The translations under genes and the position numbers were made by a program. Of a stretch of 64,000 nucleotides of DNA, positions 20,401 through 34,815 are shown piece by piece. Within the stretch, counting starts at the first letter, position 1. Each line of letters opens with the position of its first letter. The notes under the pieces were generated by a model, which saw only the letters and a program-made list of their open reading frames with translations, ran no database searches and was not told the origin of the DNA. The DNA is from Setophaga petechia (lineage: Eukaryota; Chordata; Aves; Passeriformes; Parulidae). The stretch lies in assembly GCA_024362935.1 (NCBI GenBank), contig JANCRA010000017.1, positions 124,001 through 188,000 of the forward strand. The letters run 5' to 3'.

Positions 20401-23400
20401 TACTGCTGATCCGAGCAGCAAGTCCCCTGGCAGTTCCTTCAGGGAACTTCACACAAAGGGCTTCCATCGTACTAGTGCTTGTGAGACCTTCTTGCTCCCC
20501 AGTTGTCCTGGATTTTGGAGCATCTCAGCACTTGCGTCCATGGCCCTTCCTTCATGCCCAGCCTGCAGCAGTCACAGTCACTGCTGCCTCCCCCTTGCCG
20601 CAGCTCATTTGCCAAAGTGCTGCCAAAGGCAGCAGAGCTGGCTCAGGATCCCTGTTGGCTTCTGGTCTCTGGGATGAGCTTCAGAGGGACACTTGGAGCA
20701 CTTCCTAAAGAGTTGCCCATGGGATGGGCGGTGGATTTGTCCTCCCCGGTGTCAGAGACTGAAATACAATAATTTATGGTTTAAACATTTTCATGGAAGA
20801 CTTTTGCCTACCCCAGCAGAGCTGAGTTACAAAAGCTGCAGAGCTGACCGCCACACCCTGAATGGGGCTCTGAGAGGCCCTACAGGGTTCTCTGAGGAGG
20901 AGGAGATAAAGTAACAGCTCAGGGGCATTCAGGAAGCACAAGCCAATGCCTTCAGGGTGGAGATGACAGCCCCAGGGCTATCACCACAGGTTCACTGCCA
21001 GGTTCACACAGACCCTGGCACCAAAGCTGGGGGCAGAGAGGCTTTGGGGGAGTGTTGGAAAGCCTCTGGCGAGAGGCAGTGGCCGCCCATCCTCTGCTGG
21101 GCAGAGCAGCCCAGCTGTGGGGCCCTTCACCGGGGGAAAGCTTGTCCACAACAGAGGGGGTGATGTGCCCCATCAAAGGGCCCCCAAAGGGGTGCCCAGA
21201 CCCCGCACCAGAGCCCTGCAGCACGATGCCGCAGACCCTCGGTGCAGCAAGGGACAGTGTCCAACTGGCCCCCCACAGGGGAGGCACCTGGGCGTTCCCA
21301 CCTGCCCAAAGCGTGTGTGAATCCAGGGAATCCCTCACTCGTCAGGATGTGTGGCAGCGTGGTGTGGGACCCTCACCACCAAGGAGACCGGATGGAGGAG
21401 AGCAGCGAGACACGGTGGGACCCTTGGACGGGTGATAAAGCTGTCACACATAACCCCCACCACCCATGCAGCCTTCTTTCTCCTCCTTTCTTTTCTCTTT
21501 ATTTCTCTTGGCCTCTCTTACGATTCAATAAAATACACCAATTTAGCACAAATCACAGAACACCCGTCGCAGCTGACAAATGGCATTTCTTGCAGATTGC
21601 TACGGCCGCACTGCTGATCCACGAATACACAAGAACCGATTTCAGCTGAAGAATGTCATTTATTACAAATTGCTACACCCAATTGTTGACAATATAGAAC
21701 GATACAAATCTCATTTTAGGTTAAAACCAGGAATTTATTAGATTATTACAACCAGTCTGTGTAAAAATATACAAATACTAACTTCAGTTAACAAAACTAA
21801 ATTTATTGCCAACCTCCACAACAACTCACTATACACAAAGATCAATTAGGCACTTAACAATTTATTACATGTAACTACAAACGAACAAATAGCAACACAA
21901 CTGCATATATAGGAAACAGAACTAAACACTGATATAACAACATCCATGTATACTTAGATAGAAATATACACACAGATGGAATTACAAACAAATATGTATC
22001 TATACACGTACATATATACAGAGCGTACATCCCTAAACACCACACTTACAGAAACAGTCCTATACAAACAGCAACCCACAAACGTGCACATCCAAATGAT
22101 AATGCATCTCTAGACATTTCTACATAACAGACATGTCTGGAGATGGATAGACATGTCTATCCAAATGGATAATCCAGTTCTAGACATGTCTACACGGAGC
22201 TCAAAGCAGAGGGATCCCAGCTGCCCCATCCTCAACGCCTCTCGCTCGGTCTCCTCCTGCCGTGCAGAGCAGCTCTCCTGGACAGGGACAGCAGATGGCA
22301 CATCTGGCAAGCAAAGGGAACACTGAGTGAGTACGGGGACGTTTCCCTTGGCAGCAGCTGCACTTCCATCAGAGCCTCCCCAGGGGGGTCAGAAAGAGAA
22401 AGCAGCCGAGCGGGCCAGGCTGTGGTGAGCGCAGCCGCGGCGGGACTGTCCCGCAGCCCCGGCAGCCCGGCACAGCCGGCACAGCTGCCGGGCCCTGCCG
22501 GCACAGCTGCCTTGCCCAAGGACAGCCCCTGTGCCAGCCGGGGCAGCTGCGCTGAGCAGCCCCAGCACGGGCAGGGCCCGCTCCTGCCCCGCCGGGCAGT
22601 GCCCACGGCCACAGCCCACGGCACCCTCGGCCCCACCTGCCTGCCCGGGCCTGTGGCCTCAGCCGGGCTCTCTCCAGGCTGGCAGCAGCAGGTCCCCGTC
22701 CACTGCTCTTGCTCTTGGCCTTCAGCTCCTCCCTGCTGGCTCCCGTCAGTCTCCGGCTGTCCTCGAGGCCTTCATGGCAGCTGTGGCAAAAAGTGGAGGC
22801 TCTGGAATTGCTTCCAAAGCCTGGCAGGGCTGCAGCCCCGGAGCCCTCAGTGCTCCCTGCTGGCCCCCTCCACCCCCTCAGCCCCGCCATGCTCTGGGTG
22901 AACCCCCAGCCCCCTTCAGTTTCTTCAGCCCCTCACAGTCCTCTCACGCCCCTCAGTCCCTTCTGAGCCATCCCGTCCCCTGAGACACAGAGCCTGTGCC
23001 ACTTCCCTGTCACCTCAGCGCCACCATGGCCCTCGGCTGCCCCACAGCCCTCAGCCCCAGCAGCAGCAGCTCAGGGTCACCGTCCCTTCAGCGCCACCGC
23101 CCCCTCAGCCCCCTCTGTCTCACCGTCCTTCAGCAGCTCCTCAGGGGACAGCGCCTGGGGCCAGCGGCAGCTCCCACCGCTCCAGGGACAGCCGGGGCTG
23201 CCAGTGCTGCTCCGCCCGGCCCGACCGCCAGCTCGGGCCCAGCACAGGGACAAGGGGGCACCGGGGGAAAAGCAAAAAGTGAAAAAGGCAGCCGAGGGGG
23301 GAAAGAACTACAAATGCAGCCTAGGCCTACACCAACAGCAATCTATCCATCAATCTCTCCATTTAAACATTCCTATTCCTCTTACTATATAACTATACAC

Positions 23401-23422
23401 ATTTATAAAGCTAACTTCATAC

Positions 23423-23455
<33 letters not shown>

Positions 23456-24164
23456 CACATACATATTTTACTCTACACATATCAAAATCTAAGCCTGAAA
23501 ATCTATAAATGTAAATAGATAATAAAATATAATTATAGCCCATCTATAACTATATACATATCCACATTTAACTATACAGATCTATCAATATATGTGCATA
23601 TAAAGTGAACACTATCATCTACAAATGGAACGATAACCACTAATAAATAGAACCATAGAACTCTATAAACACATCTACAAACAGAGGAGTTCTACCTGCC
23701 CGATGGTCACAGGCTCTCCCCTGCCTCTTCCTGCCCTGCAGGGCAGCCCTCCCGGAGACGTTGGTCACACGGCATCTGGGGAGCAAAGGGAACGCTCAGT
23801 CAATATTGGCCCTTCTGCACCTTTCCCTTGGGCAGCAACTGTCCTTCTACCAGGGGCTGTCAAAGATGGCCTGAAAGGCAGGCTCTCACTTGGCAATTTG
23901 AAGCAATGTGCCCTTAAAAGAACAGGGCCCATTCCAAGTGTTCAAAGTGGGCTTCAAAACATTGAAGTATCTCGATAAAGTCTCAGCCCCCGCAGTGCAA
24001 AGGGCACCCAGGAGAGCTTGAAACACAGACTGTCCCAGCTGCCACAAGGAAGCCCAGCCTCGTTCTTTCTCTGAGCTGACAGAGAGACCTCAGTCCTCTC
24101 ACTGAAATGGCTGAAGCTGAGGGTGCTGGGAGCTGAGTCATGAACCGGCTCCATTACCTGCCAT
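17402..24164. other. Intergenic span between gene copies 2 and 3
   Basis: Carries the full class B set of the unit 2 flank plus private T18096 and T19689. The unit boundary is at 21288, with private C21636 shortly after it. The TA run is one repeat shorter (23432-23455) and G23882 is private. No gene recognised. Confidence 0.7.
23432..23455. repeat. (TA)12 microsatellite
   Basis: Unit 3 copy, one TA shorter than all the others. Confidence 0.95.
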
Positions 24165-27100
24165 CTACAAACTGCCCTCTGCAGGGAGCAGCAGCTGCTC
24201 CAACTCGACCAGCAGCTCTGGCAGGAAGGGCTGGGAGGGACAGAGCTCCCTACGAGGCCTGCAGGCTGCACCAGCTTAGCTAAGGAATGGATCCAAAGTG
24301 CTCCTTCTCTCCTCTTAGGCCTCCCTAATCAGGGGTCATTCAAGCTTTTCCTTCTGATACTGGAGTTCCTGTGATTTTTCAATTGGTTGGCCTCTGATGT
24401 TGTGCTCGTTGCTTTTCTTGTGGGTCAGGACCAATACCAGCAGACTGGTACTATATTCAGTCAGTGATTTGGACTTCTGCCCTGACTTTTTGCTCTTTTT
24501 TTCCCCTGTTCCTTCAAGAGTCGCTCAGCCCGGCCTCCCCTGGCACCCTGCAGCAAATTTATCCAGCAACTTCAGCACAAAACTGGGACACCCGGCTCGG
24601 CGGCGCAACTCCCACAAGGTCAGGTTTATTCCCTGCTCTCGCGCCCCAGCAGAGGACTCGGTGTCAGAGCCTCTGGAGAAGCGTGGAGGGCAGGGCTCAG
24701 GGAGGTTGTGCCAGTGCAGGATTTGAACTAAAGGCACCAGGAAGCGCCAACCCTGCCCAGAGCAGCCATCTCCCAGCTCTCTGAACCAGTGTGGGCTCTG
24801 TCCTTACCAGGCTCCTCGGGCTCCTGCGAACTGTTCCTGCAGCTCTCGCTGCCAGATGCGGCTTCCTCTGCTGCAGCTCTGTTCACAGGCTCCCCTCCTG
24901 AAGAATCAGGGGCAACACCAACATTGTCCTGAGCAGAAAAACAGAAAGAAAGGAACCCAAAGATCACTCACGATTTTGCTGGAATCATATCGGGCATACA
25001 ATGACTCTCCTTCTCCACTCCCAAAGGCCATGGAGCACAGAGGAGGGAACACTGCCCACACGGTTCACATGACAAGCCTTTTAAACTCAGGACTCGGGGG
25101 GCCAAGGTGAAAGTGAAGCTCTTACAAAATGACCTTTGAGACAAAACACAAACACACAAAACCAGAAGACACCAAGTCAGGGGACGTGCCCCCACGCTCT
25201 GACCCTGCCTTATCCCAGAGCTGTGAGAAATCAGCCAGCACACAGCCAGGGGCTCTCCTTGCTGCCAGCCCTGCTGCCAGAAAGGGCAGAGCTCGCCGCC
25301 AGCCCTGCCCAGGGCTGTGCGCTGCAAACGCACAGGCCAAGCACACATTTCTGCCTGGGCGTCTCAGCACCCCCAGCCAACCGCTCACACAACCCATCAC
25401 AAGGTGCTGCTTCTCGGAGCCCTCTGCTGCTGCCCCACGGGTGTCATCCAGGCAAACATTTCTGCACCCAGGCTATTTCCACGATCGCATTTGTGATCAG
25501 TGGCAAAAATCTGTAAATCGTTAGGGTGGGGAAAAAAAAGCAACCCAAAAGACCGGAAAAGCCAGACAACCAAGCAGTGTTTCTATTCCACCGAGGAACT
25601 AAATGTTCACAATGAAGCAAATTAACTTTGGACACGAAGATATTCTCACTGTGACCAGTTCCGGAATATTCATCTCTTCTGCCATAGCCCGTCCATCAGA
25701 ACCCTAAAGACTCTAAAGATGGTTCCGAGCCTGCAATGTTTCCTTTTGTTATGGAATAAAATGCTCCTCTAAACTGCCGTGTGTGACTTTACAGAAGACA
25801 AAAGTCATGCCACTTGAGAATAAGGTATTGGTAAATCCAAAAAAACACACTCTGCCCCTTGAGTCATAATCACAAATGTACTGCAGGCAATGGGTCAGCA
25901 CACCAACAGAGAGAGAGACATTCTCTGGCCAACACGTGTAATAATCTGCAAAAGGACAGGGAGCTGCAGCTGCAGCCCAGCCCCAGCCACGGCTCTGGCA
26001 GCGCCTACACGCACGGCAGGGCTCACACAGCAGCAGCAGCAGCAGCTGCAGCCCTTGCTTTGCCTTGGCCTTCCCACCCAAAAGAGGCACAGCCCACATC
26101 TGCTGCAGCTGCAACAGAGGCACCTCTGGCATGCCCCTCCCCACACGGGACACTTGGCGCCTTCAGTGCCACTTCTCCAAACGCTCTTCTCCTCTTTCCC
26201 AGCAAGTAAAACCTCTTCTTCATCCCCTCTTTTAGAAATCTTTCTTTACCAAGAATAATTCAATAACTAAATCATGATGAAATAAGTTCAATTAAAGAAG
26301 CCTCTGCTTCTCAGCCGTGTAACAGGGTTCAAAAGCGCTCAGTCCAGCCCCTTTTATCCCCATCCAATGGAATTACCTGCGCAGAGGGAGATCTTTCAGA
26401 CAGGGACCTCCTGATCTCCCGAATCATCTTCTCCACAGCAAGGCCCAGATCTGCCGGTGGCCATTCCTCCTCCCCAGGGGCGTTCTGTGCTGCACAAGCC
26501 GCACTGCCGGGTGCAGCGCTGCGCCCTGAAGTGCCCGGGGTGGCTGCAAGAATCCAAACACATTGGTCAGGCTCCACAACGTGGCCGTGGGACACAGAGC
26601 TCTAGCGCTGCTGTGGATCAAACATGACGGGAAGCACACAGCACAAGCAGGCAGAGAATCTTTTGGCCTCCTAGCTGCCCCTGCCTAGTAGGCTTGACAA
26701 CTTCTGGCCGAGAATGACAGAGCCTTGTGGAAAACTACTTCAAAACGGTCACTTTTCACGACCTTTTGGAAAAACAAGGCTACAACTCTTTTCCTACCTC
26801 GCGAGTCGCAGGCTGGGGGCTGCTGCTCCCTGTGGAGCTGCTGGAAGCGGCAGGGCTGCATGGCCAGCACCTCCCGCTCGGCCGGAGGCAGCTGCTCCCC
26901 GTGGAGCTCCTGCGAGCGGCTGCGGGGCCCCTCCGGCCCGAGCGGCAGAGGCCGCTCCCCGTGCAACCCGAGCAAGTGGCAGGGCGGGATGCCGAGCACC
27001 TCCCGCTCGGCGGGCAGCGGCCGCTCCCCGTAGAGCTCCTGGAAGCGGCTCGGCCCCTCCCGCCGGGCCGGCAGCGGCCGCTCCCTGTGCAGCAGGTGGA

Positions 27101-27785
27101 AGCCGCAGGGCGGGCGCCGGGCGAGCAGCGGCCGCTCCCCGGGGCGCTGCTGCAGGCGGCCGGGCCGGGGGCTGCGCAGCTCCCGCCCGTCCGGCAGCGT
27201 CCGCTCCCTGTGCAGCAGGAGGAAGCCGCTGGGCGGGCGCCCGGCCGGCAGCGGCGGCCGCTCCCTGGGCAGCGGCGTGAAGCGCCCGCGCCGCCCGGCC
27301 GCCTGCAGCGGCCGCGCCCCGGGGCGCTGCTGGGAGCCGCAGGGCGGGCGCCCGCGGCCCTCCCGGCCCGCCGCTGGCCGCTGCCTGTTGGCCGCGCTCC
27401 GGCGCTTGATGCGGAGCAGGAGGTCGGGGCGGTCGCGGCGAAAGCAGGGGTTGCTGTAGTGGAGCCAGGCCCCGGCATCGCCCGGCGCAGCCGAGCCGAG
27501 CCAGCCCGGCACCTTGCGGAAGCCGTAGCGGTAGAGCTGCCGCACGAAGCTGCGGAACTGCGTGGCCCTGAAGGTGGGCGGCACCGGGGCCGGCCCGTGG
27601 CCACGGCCCCTGTGGGCGTGGCCCGAGCTGAGCAGCTCCCGCTCCAAGAGGGAGCGGTCGAGGAGCAGCCCCTGGGCGCGGCTGTCCCAGCGCACGGAGC
27701 AGACGCGGGGGCTGTTCACCAGGCGCCAGAGCTTGGCGGGGAAGGTGCCGGCGCTGAGCCCGGCGGGCAGCGGCAGCTCCGCCAT
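24165..27785 (-). CDS. HSF5: HSF5-like gene, copy 3
   Basis: Exons 27785-26798, 26543-26377, 24928-24808 and 24265-24165. Exons and splice sites match copy 1 with no difference seen. The upstream pentamer run is the longest here (12), and in this copy the open frame upstream reaches an ATG at 28193 in the 5' flank. I regard that as a composition effect because it does not hold in other copies. Confidence 0.8.
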
Positions 27786-28055
27786 GGCGTCGATCGCCGA
27801 CTGCGGCCACAACGCCCGCGGCGCAACGGCCGCGGCTGCGCCGGCGGCGCGCGGCCTCAGGGGAGCGCTGCGCTCGGGCCCGCGCGCGCCCAGCGCGGCC
27901 CCAGCGCGGGCCGGACTGGGCGGGGACGAGCGCGGCAGAGCCGCGGCTGCGGGCACTGCGCGGGCGGGGCGGCTCCGGGGCGGGCCGGGCTCGGCTCGGC
28001 TCGGCTCGGCTCGGCTCGGCTCGGCTCGGCTCGGCTCGGCTCGGCTCGGCACAGC
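27786..28055 (-). promoter_or_regulatory. CpG-island promoter region of copy 3
   Basis: Ten bases longer than copy 1 (12 pentamers); otherwise unchanged. Confidence 0.6.
27991..28050. repeat. (TCGGC)12 pentamer microsatellite
   Basis: The longest allele in the window. Confidence 0.95.
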
Positions 28056-31000
28056 ACGGCAGGTTATCCCCACGCTGCATCCCGTGCCTGGGTAACCGTC
28101 GGTGACAGAGAGGAAGGACATTGCTCTGTCTTGGCTGCGGAAAGGATGAAAAGGGGCGATTAGGACCTGCCCCTTCCTCCCGCACACATTCATTTGGGCT
28201 CCTTTTCAGCAGACTAGCTGGTTTTATCTCACTGTGTCTGCCTGTCTTTGGCAGAGTTGGCACATCTCTCGTGAATTGGAGTCAGCTACAGCAACAGGAA
28301 GGGGCAGCAGTTTTGTCAGCATTGATACCAAAGCCAAAGTGGGGCCCCATGGATGGATGTTGCTTTCTTCAAGGGATTTTTGGCCTAGAGTCATAGCAAA
28401 CTCACACTGGTGTCTTCCCAAACGGCGTTGCCTTTTTTATTTCCACAGGAATCACCTCTTCTTTTTCTTCCCCCCATCTGGGGAGAGCTGCAATGCAGAT
28501 GCCTCCTGCAGCCAACTCTTGTCACTGTACACTGACCAAGAAGATCTTGCAGTGGAGAGAGGCTTCCTAGAGCTGCTGTGGAGAGCTGAAGGGGGAAGCT
28601 TTGTCCCTTAGTCTTGAAGTCTTGTTGGGGAGCTGCTCGTGCTCTGGGGCACAGACACCAGTGGTGTTCATCCAAGCCTTGCCGGTTCGTTCCTGTAAAG
28701 AAAGAAAGAAAGTGTACGGACGCCAGATAGAGCAAAAAGGTGTACGGGAGGGAGACGGGGAAAAGGAGAGGGGTAATAGAGAAAGGAGCCCTGCAGAGGC
28801 AGAGATCGATCTTCATGGAGATAATGATCAATGCTCAGTTGATTAAAAATCTCAGGGTACATTTGTATGGTAATGCAGGGTTCAGCAACGCGAGAATACA
28901 TATAACTGGTTACAAAGTGTTATGTATCGACAAAGAGCTAACCTATGTTTGGTCACGTACATAGATTGGCAAAAGTGTCAGCAGGACATTCTGCCCCATA
29001 TCTTCTCTTCGCATCCTTAGAACATCTTGCTTCACATCTCTTTTCCTGGGGTACATCTTGGCCAACTTCTTCATATTGTTTGCCCAAGGGCAGCATGTTT
29101 CTGCTATAAGGCACGTATGCAGGGTTGTGCAGCTTGCTTCTATCCAGTGTCTGCTCAAAATGCTCTCTACATTCCTGAGCTTCCTGACACACCCCAGAGA
29201 CTTTGGGGTTGTCATATTGGCAAACAAATTTCAGTCTGGGAACTTTTTGACATTCTTCAATTACTCGCGTGGGGTTTTTTGTTGTTTTGTTTTGGTTTGG
29301 TTTGGTTTTTTGTTGGTTTTTTTTTTTTGTTGTTTGTTTTGTTTTGTTTTGTTTTGTTGGTTTTTGTTTTTTGTTTTCCTCCAGAACAACTGTCATAATG
29401 TAATGCTTCCAGAGAATCTTTTCCTACTTTTTGGGGAACTTCCTTTTGCTCCCGTCCCAGGTCAGGCCAATTCCCAGGGCTCCTTCCCAAAGTGAGCTGT
29501 AGCCCATGGCCTCCACTCCCCAGCTGGAACAGAAGGAAGCACAGAGTTTGCTGTTGTGGGAGGGGAGCTTCTCTTTCCTGCCTGCTTTCCCTTTGGCACA
29601 GGTTGGTGTGTGCTCATTTGATAAAGGCAGCTTTAAACTCTGAAGCAATTGCGTTTCAAACTGCTCCCTTCTCAAGCTCCTCTGTGGGTATCCTTGGACA
29701 AAAGGCCTCTTGCTGGGAGCTCCCAGTGGGCAGCTGAAGGAAGGAGATTGATATTTCAGGGTTGTGACTGCTGAAAGCAGCTGGTTTCTGGAGGTGTCCA
29801 GCGCTGGGAGTGGCTTCTTTTCTCACCTGCCTGCAGAAAATGAAGTCGCAAAGTGGGAATTTCATTTGTGGGGATGGCCACCAGGGCTGTTTGCCAAGAG
29901 GTGGGCTGGCAGAGAGGCAGGTCTCGTGCTAAACTGGCTGTGTGTTTGTTTTGATGGTGGGGAGCATCAGAGATGCAGACACAGACAGCAGCTGAAGGAA
30001 CAGTGTGATTTACTGTAATGCAAAAGTGGAAAAAAGAGTCAGGAAAGGATAAGCTAAGCAACGCACCTCAGCATTATTACAAAAGGGTGCCTCTGGTGAT
30101 TAAGGAAGATACATCACCAGGTACCCCAATGCTTTGCCGTTCATCCAGAGCTACACATCAGCTGGGGGAAGCTGTCCCAGCCAAGCCCTGCAGAGGCACG
30201 GCCGGGAACCGGGAAATCCTGCGGTGCCTCCGCCTTTGGCGGCCACGAGGCTTCCGAGTGCGCTGTGAGAGTAGCCCGGCTCTGATAGTGCTGCACGAGC
30301 AACGTGCCAGAGCTTCTGCTGGGGGGACAGCTGGTTTCGTTCTCCTCTTGGTTTTCTCCCCGAGCCTGCCCAGGAACCAAGGGAGCCGGCTTGGAGCCAG
30401 CGCCCCCCAGGCAGGGCCAGATGTGGCCTGGTCCAGATTCTAAATGCTGGAAGCTTTCCCCAGGGAGTGGAGACCTCGATCCTACTGCTAACTACGCTTT
30501 GTTGATGGGTGGGCACGTAGATCCAATTGCTGTTTGTGTCCTTACAAAGTGCACCAGTAGGGTTGAGTTGCTGAGCACGTGCACAGTTCCATGCAATGCC
30601 TTGTGTTCCTGGAAGCTGTACATCCCATTGTCTCCTCTGCAGAAGACACGGGATATGACAACAAGGCCAAGTTGTTACCTGCTTTTATTCCCTCAGAACT
30701 TGTTAGACAGTATTTTTTCAAAGGACTGCGTTTGCCTCTCCTCAGCTTTCTTATTTGAAGCAGAGAGCTGAAGGAGTTTCAGGCCTGTGAGTGCCTGATC
30801 TCTCTTTCCCTCAAAAGGCTCTGCCTCTCAGAGCCCCGGTTACCTGCCGGTGCTTTGGCACGGGAATCATTCATTCCTTAAACTCCATTCCCTAAACACA
30901 AGTGGACTTCAACTGCAAAGCCTCTCTTTGCAGTGGGATTGCTTTTGCCCTGCAGCCTCCATGGGCAAGGGCTTTGTGGGAGCAGGGGTCATCGGGGCCT

Positions 31001-34000
31001 GTGTCCTGAAACAGACCCAGGAAAAGGAGCAGATCCTGCTGCCTTCTGCTACTGCTGATCCGAGCAGCAAGTCCCCTGGCAGTTCCTTCAGGGAACTTCA
31101 CACAAAGGGCTTCCATCGTACTAGTGCTTGTGAGGCCTTCTTGCTCCCCAGTTGTCCTGGATTTTGGAGCATCTCAGCACTTGCGTCCATGGCCCTTCCT
31201 TCATGCCCAGCCTGCAGCAGTCACAGTCACTGCTGCCTCCCCCTTGCCGCAGCTCATTTGCCAAAGTGCTGCCAAAGGCAGCAGAGCTGGCTCAGGATCC
31301 CTGTTGGCTTCTGGTCTCTGGGATGAGCTTCAGAGGGACACTTGGAGCACTTCCTAAAGAGTTGCCCATGGGATGGGCGGTGGATTTGTCCTCCCCGGTG
31401 TCAGAGACTGAAATACAATAATTTATGGTTTAAACATTTTCATGGAAGACTTTTGCCTACCCCAGCAGAGCTGAGTTACAAAAGCTGCAGAGCTGACCGC
31501 CACACCCTGAATGGGGCTCTGAGAGGCCCTACAGGGTTCTCTGAGGAGGAGGAGATAAAGTAACAGCTCAGGGGCATTCAGGAAGCACAAGCCAATGCCT
31601 TCAGGGTGGAGATGACAGCCCCAGGGCTATCACCACAGGTTCACTGCCAGGTTCACACAGACCCTGGCACCAAAGCTGGGGGCAGAGAGGCTTTGGGGGA
31701 GTGTTGGAAAGCCTCTGGCGAGAGGCAGTGGCCGCCCATCCTCTGCTGGGCAGAGCAGCCCAGCTGTGGGGCCCTTCACCGGGGAAAAGCTTGTCCACAA
31801 CAGAGGGGGTGATGTGCCCCATCAAAGGGCCCCCAAAGGGGTGCCCAGACCCCGCACCAGAGCCCTGCAGCACGATGCCGCAGACCCTCGGTGCAGCAAG
31901 GGACAGTGTCCAACTGGCCCCCCACAGGGGAGGCACCTGGGCGTTCCCACCTGCCCAAAGCGTGTGTGAATCCAGGGAATCCCTCACTCGTCAGGATGTG
32001 TGGCAGCGTGGTGTGGGACCCTCACCACCAAGGAGACCGGATGGAGGAGAGCAGCGAGACACGGTGGGACCCTTGGACGGGTGATAAAGCTGTCACACAT
32101 AACCCCCACCACCCATGCAGCCTTCTTTCTCCTCCTTTCTTTTCTCTTTATTTCTCTTGGCCTCTCTTACGATTCAATAAAATACACCAATTTAGCACAA
32201 ATCACAGAACACCCGTCGCAGCTGACAAATGGCATTTCTTGCAGATTGCTACGGCCGCACTGCTGATCCACGAATACACAAGAATCGATTTCAGCTGAAG
32301 AATGTCATTTATTACAAATTGCTACACCCAATTGTTGACAATATAGAACGATACAAATCTCATTTTAGGTTAAAACCAGGAATTTATTAGATTATTACAA
32401 CCAGTCTGTGTAAAAATATACAAATACTAACTTCAGTTAACAAAACTAAATTTATTGCCAACCTCCACAACAACTCACTATACACAAAGATCAATTAGGC
32501 ACTTAACAATTTATTACATGTAACTACAAACGAACAAATAGCAACACAACTGCATATATAGGAAACAGAACTAAACACTGATATAACAACATCCATGTAT
32601 ACTTAGATAGAAATATACACATAGATGGAATTACAAACAAATATGTATCTATACACGTACATATATACAGAGCGTACATCCCTAAACACCACACTTACAG
32701 AAACAGTCCTATACAAACAGCAACCCACAAACGTGCACATCCAAATGATAATGCATCTCTAGACATTTCTACATAACAGACATGTCTGGAGATGGATAGA
32801 CATGTCTATCCAAATGGATAATCCAGTTCTAGACATGTCTACACGGAGCTCAAAGCAGAGGGATCCCAGCTGCCCCATCCTCAACGCCTCTCGCTCGGTC
32901 TCCTCCTGCCGTGCAGAGCAGCTCTCCTGGACAGGGACAGCAGATGGCACATCTGGCAAGCAAAGGGAACACTGAGTGAGTACGGGGACGTTTCCCTTGG
33001 CAGCAGCTGCACTTCCATCAGAGCCTCCCCAGGGGGGTCAGAAAGAGAAAGCAGCCGAGCGGGCCAGGCTGTGGTGAGCGCAGCCGCGGCGGGACTGTCC
33101 CGCAGCCCCGGCAGCCCGGCACAGCCGGCACAGCTGCCGGGCCCTGCCGGCACAGCTGCCTTGCCCAAGGACAGCCCCTGTGCCAGCCGGGGCAGCTGCG
33201 CTGAGCAGCCCCAGCACGGGCAGGGCCCGCTCCTGCCCCGCCGGGCAGTGCCCACGGCCACAGCCCACGGCACCCTCGGCCCCACCTGCCTGCCCGGGCC
33301 TGTGGCCTCAGCCGGGCTCTCTCCAGGCTGGCAGCAGCAGGTCCCCGTCCACTGCTCTTGCTCTTGGCCTTCAGCTCCTCCCTGCTGGCTCCCGTCAGTC
33401 TCCGGCTGTCCTCGAGGCCTTCATGGCAGCTGTGGCAAAAAGTGGAGGCTCTGGAATTGCTTCCAAAGCCTGGCAGGGCTGCAGCCCCGGAGCCCTCAGT
33501 GCTCCCTGCTGGCCCCCTCCACCCCCTCAGCCCCGCCATGCTCTGGGTGAACCCCCAGCCCCCTTCAGTTTCTTCAGCCCCTCACAGTCCTCTCACGCCC
33601 CTCAGTCCCTTCTGAGCCATCCCGTCCCCTGAGACACAGAGCCTGTGCCACTTCCCTGTCACCTCAGCGCCACCATGGCCCTTGGCTGCCCCACAGCCCT
33701 CAGCCCCAGCAGCAGCAGCTCAGGGTCACCGTCCCTTCAGCGCCACCGCCCCCTCAGCCCCCTCTGTCTCACCGTCCTTCAGCAGCTCCTCAGGGGACAG
33801 CGCCTGGGGCCAGCGGCAGCTCCCACCGCTCCAGGGACAGCCGGGGCTGCCAGTGCTGCTCCGCCCGGCCCGACCGCCAGCTCGGGCCCAGCACAGGGAC
33901 AAGGGGGCACCGGGGGAAAAGCAAAAAGTGAAAAAGGCAGCCGAGGGGGGAAAGAACTACAAATGCAGCCTAGGCCTACACCAACAGCAATCTATCCATC

Positions 34001-34071
34001 AATCTCTCCATTTAAACATTCCTATTCCTCTTACTATATAACTATACACATTTATAAAGCTAACTTCATAC

Positions 34072-34112
<41 letters not shown>

Positions 34113-34815
34113 CATATTTTACTCTACACATATCAAAATCTAAGCCTGAAAATCTATAAATGTAAATAGATAATAAAATATAATTATAGCCCATCTATAA
34201 CTATATACATATCCACATTTAACTATACAGATCTATCAATATATGTGCATATAAAGTGAACACTATCATCTACAAATGGAACGATAACCACTAATAAATA
34301 GAACCATAGAACTCTATAAACACATCTACAAACAGAGGAGTTCTACCTGCCCGATGGTCACAGGCTCTCCCCTGCCTCTTCCTGCCCTGCAGGGCAGCCC
34401 TCCCGGAGACGTTGGTCACACGGCATCTGGGGAGCAAAGGGAACGCTCAGTCAATATTGGCCCTTCTGCACCTTTCCCTTGGGCAGCAACTGTCCTTCTA
34501 CCAGGGGCTGTCAAAGATGGCCTGAAAGGCAGACTCTCACTTGGCAATTTGAAGCAATGTGCCCTTAAAAGAACAGGGCCCATTCCAAGTGTTCAAAGTG
34601 GGCTTCAAAACATTGAAGTATCTCGATAAAGTCTCAGCCCCCGCAGTGCAAAGGGCACCCAGGAGAGCTTGAAACACAGACTGTCCCAGCTGCCACAAGG
34701 AAGCCCAGCCTCGTTCTTTCTCTGAGCTGACAGAGAGACCTCAGTCCTCTCACTGAAATGGCTGAAGCTGAGGGTGCTGGGAGCTGAGTCATGAACCGGC
34801 TCCATTACCTGCCAT
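28051..34815. other. Intergenic span between gene copies 3 and 4
   Basis: Class A flank with no private change noticed; unit boundary at 31937; T at 32622 and 33683. No gene recognised. Confidence 0.7.
34081..34106. repeat. (TA)13 microsatellite
   Basis: Unit 4 copy. Confidence 0.95.

Larger units (their letters stand above)
10642..21287. repeat. Tandem unit 2 (10,646 bp)
   Basis: Second unit, 5 bp longer than unit 1 because of one extra pentamer (11 copies). It carries T at 11327 and 12388, and class B bases from 18001 to 21136 (G18001, A18159, GC18196-18197, A18362, A18812, A20032, T20041, A20061, A20486, G21136). Private changes are T15829 (silent, exon 2), T18096 and T19689. Confidence 0.98.
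21288..31936. repeat. Tandem unit 3 (10,649 bp)
   Basis: Third unit, the longest: 12 pentamers (+10 bp) and 12 TA (-2 bp) exactly account for its +8 bp relative to unit 1. C at 21973 and 23034, then class A on the 5' side of the gene. Private changes: C21636 near its start and G23882 downstream of the gene. Confidence 0.98.
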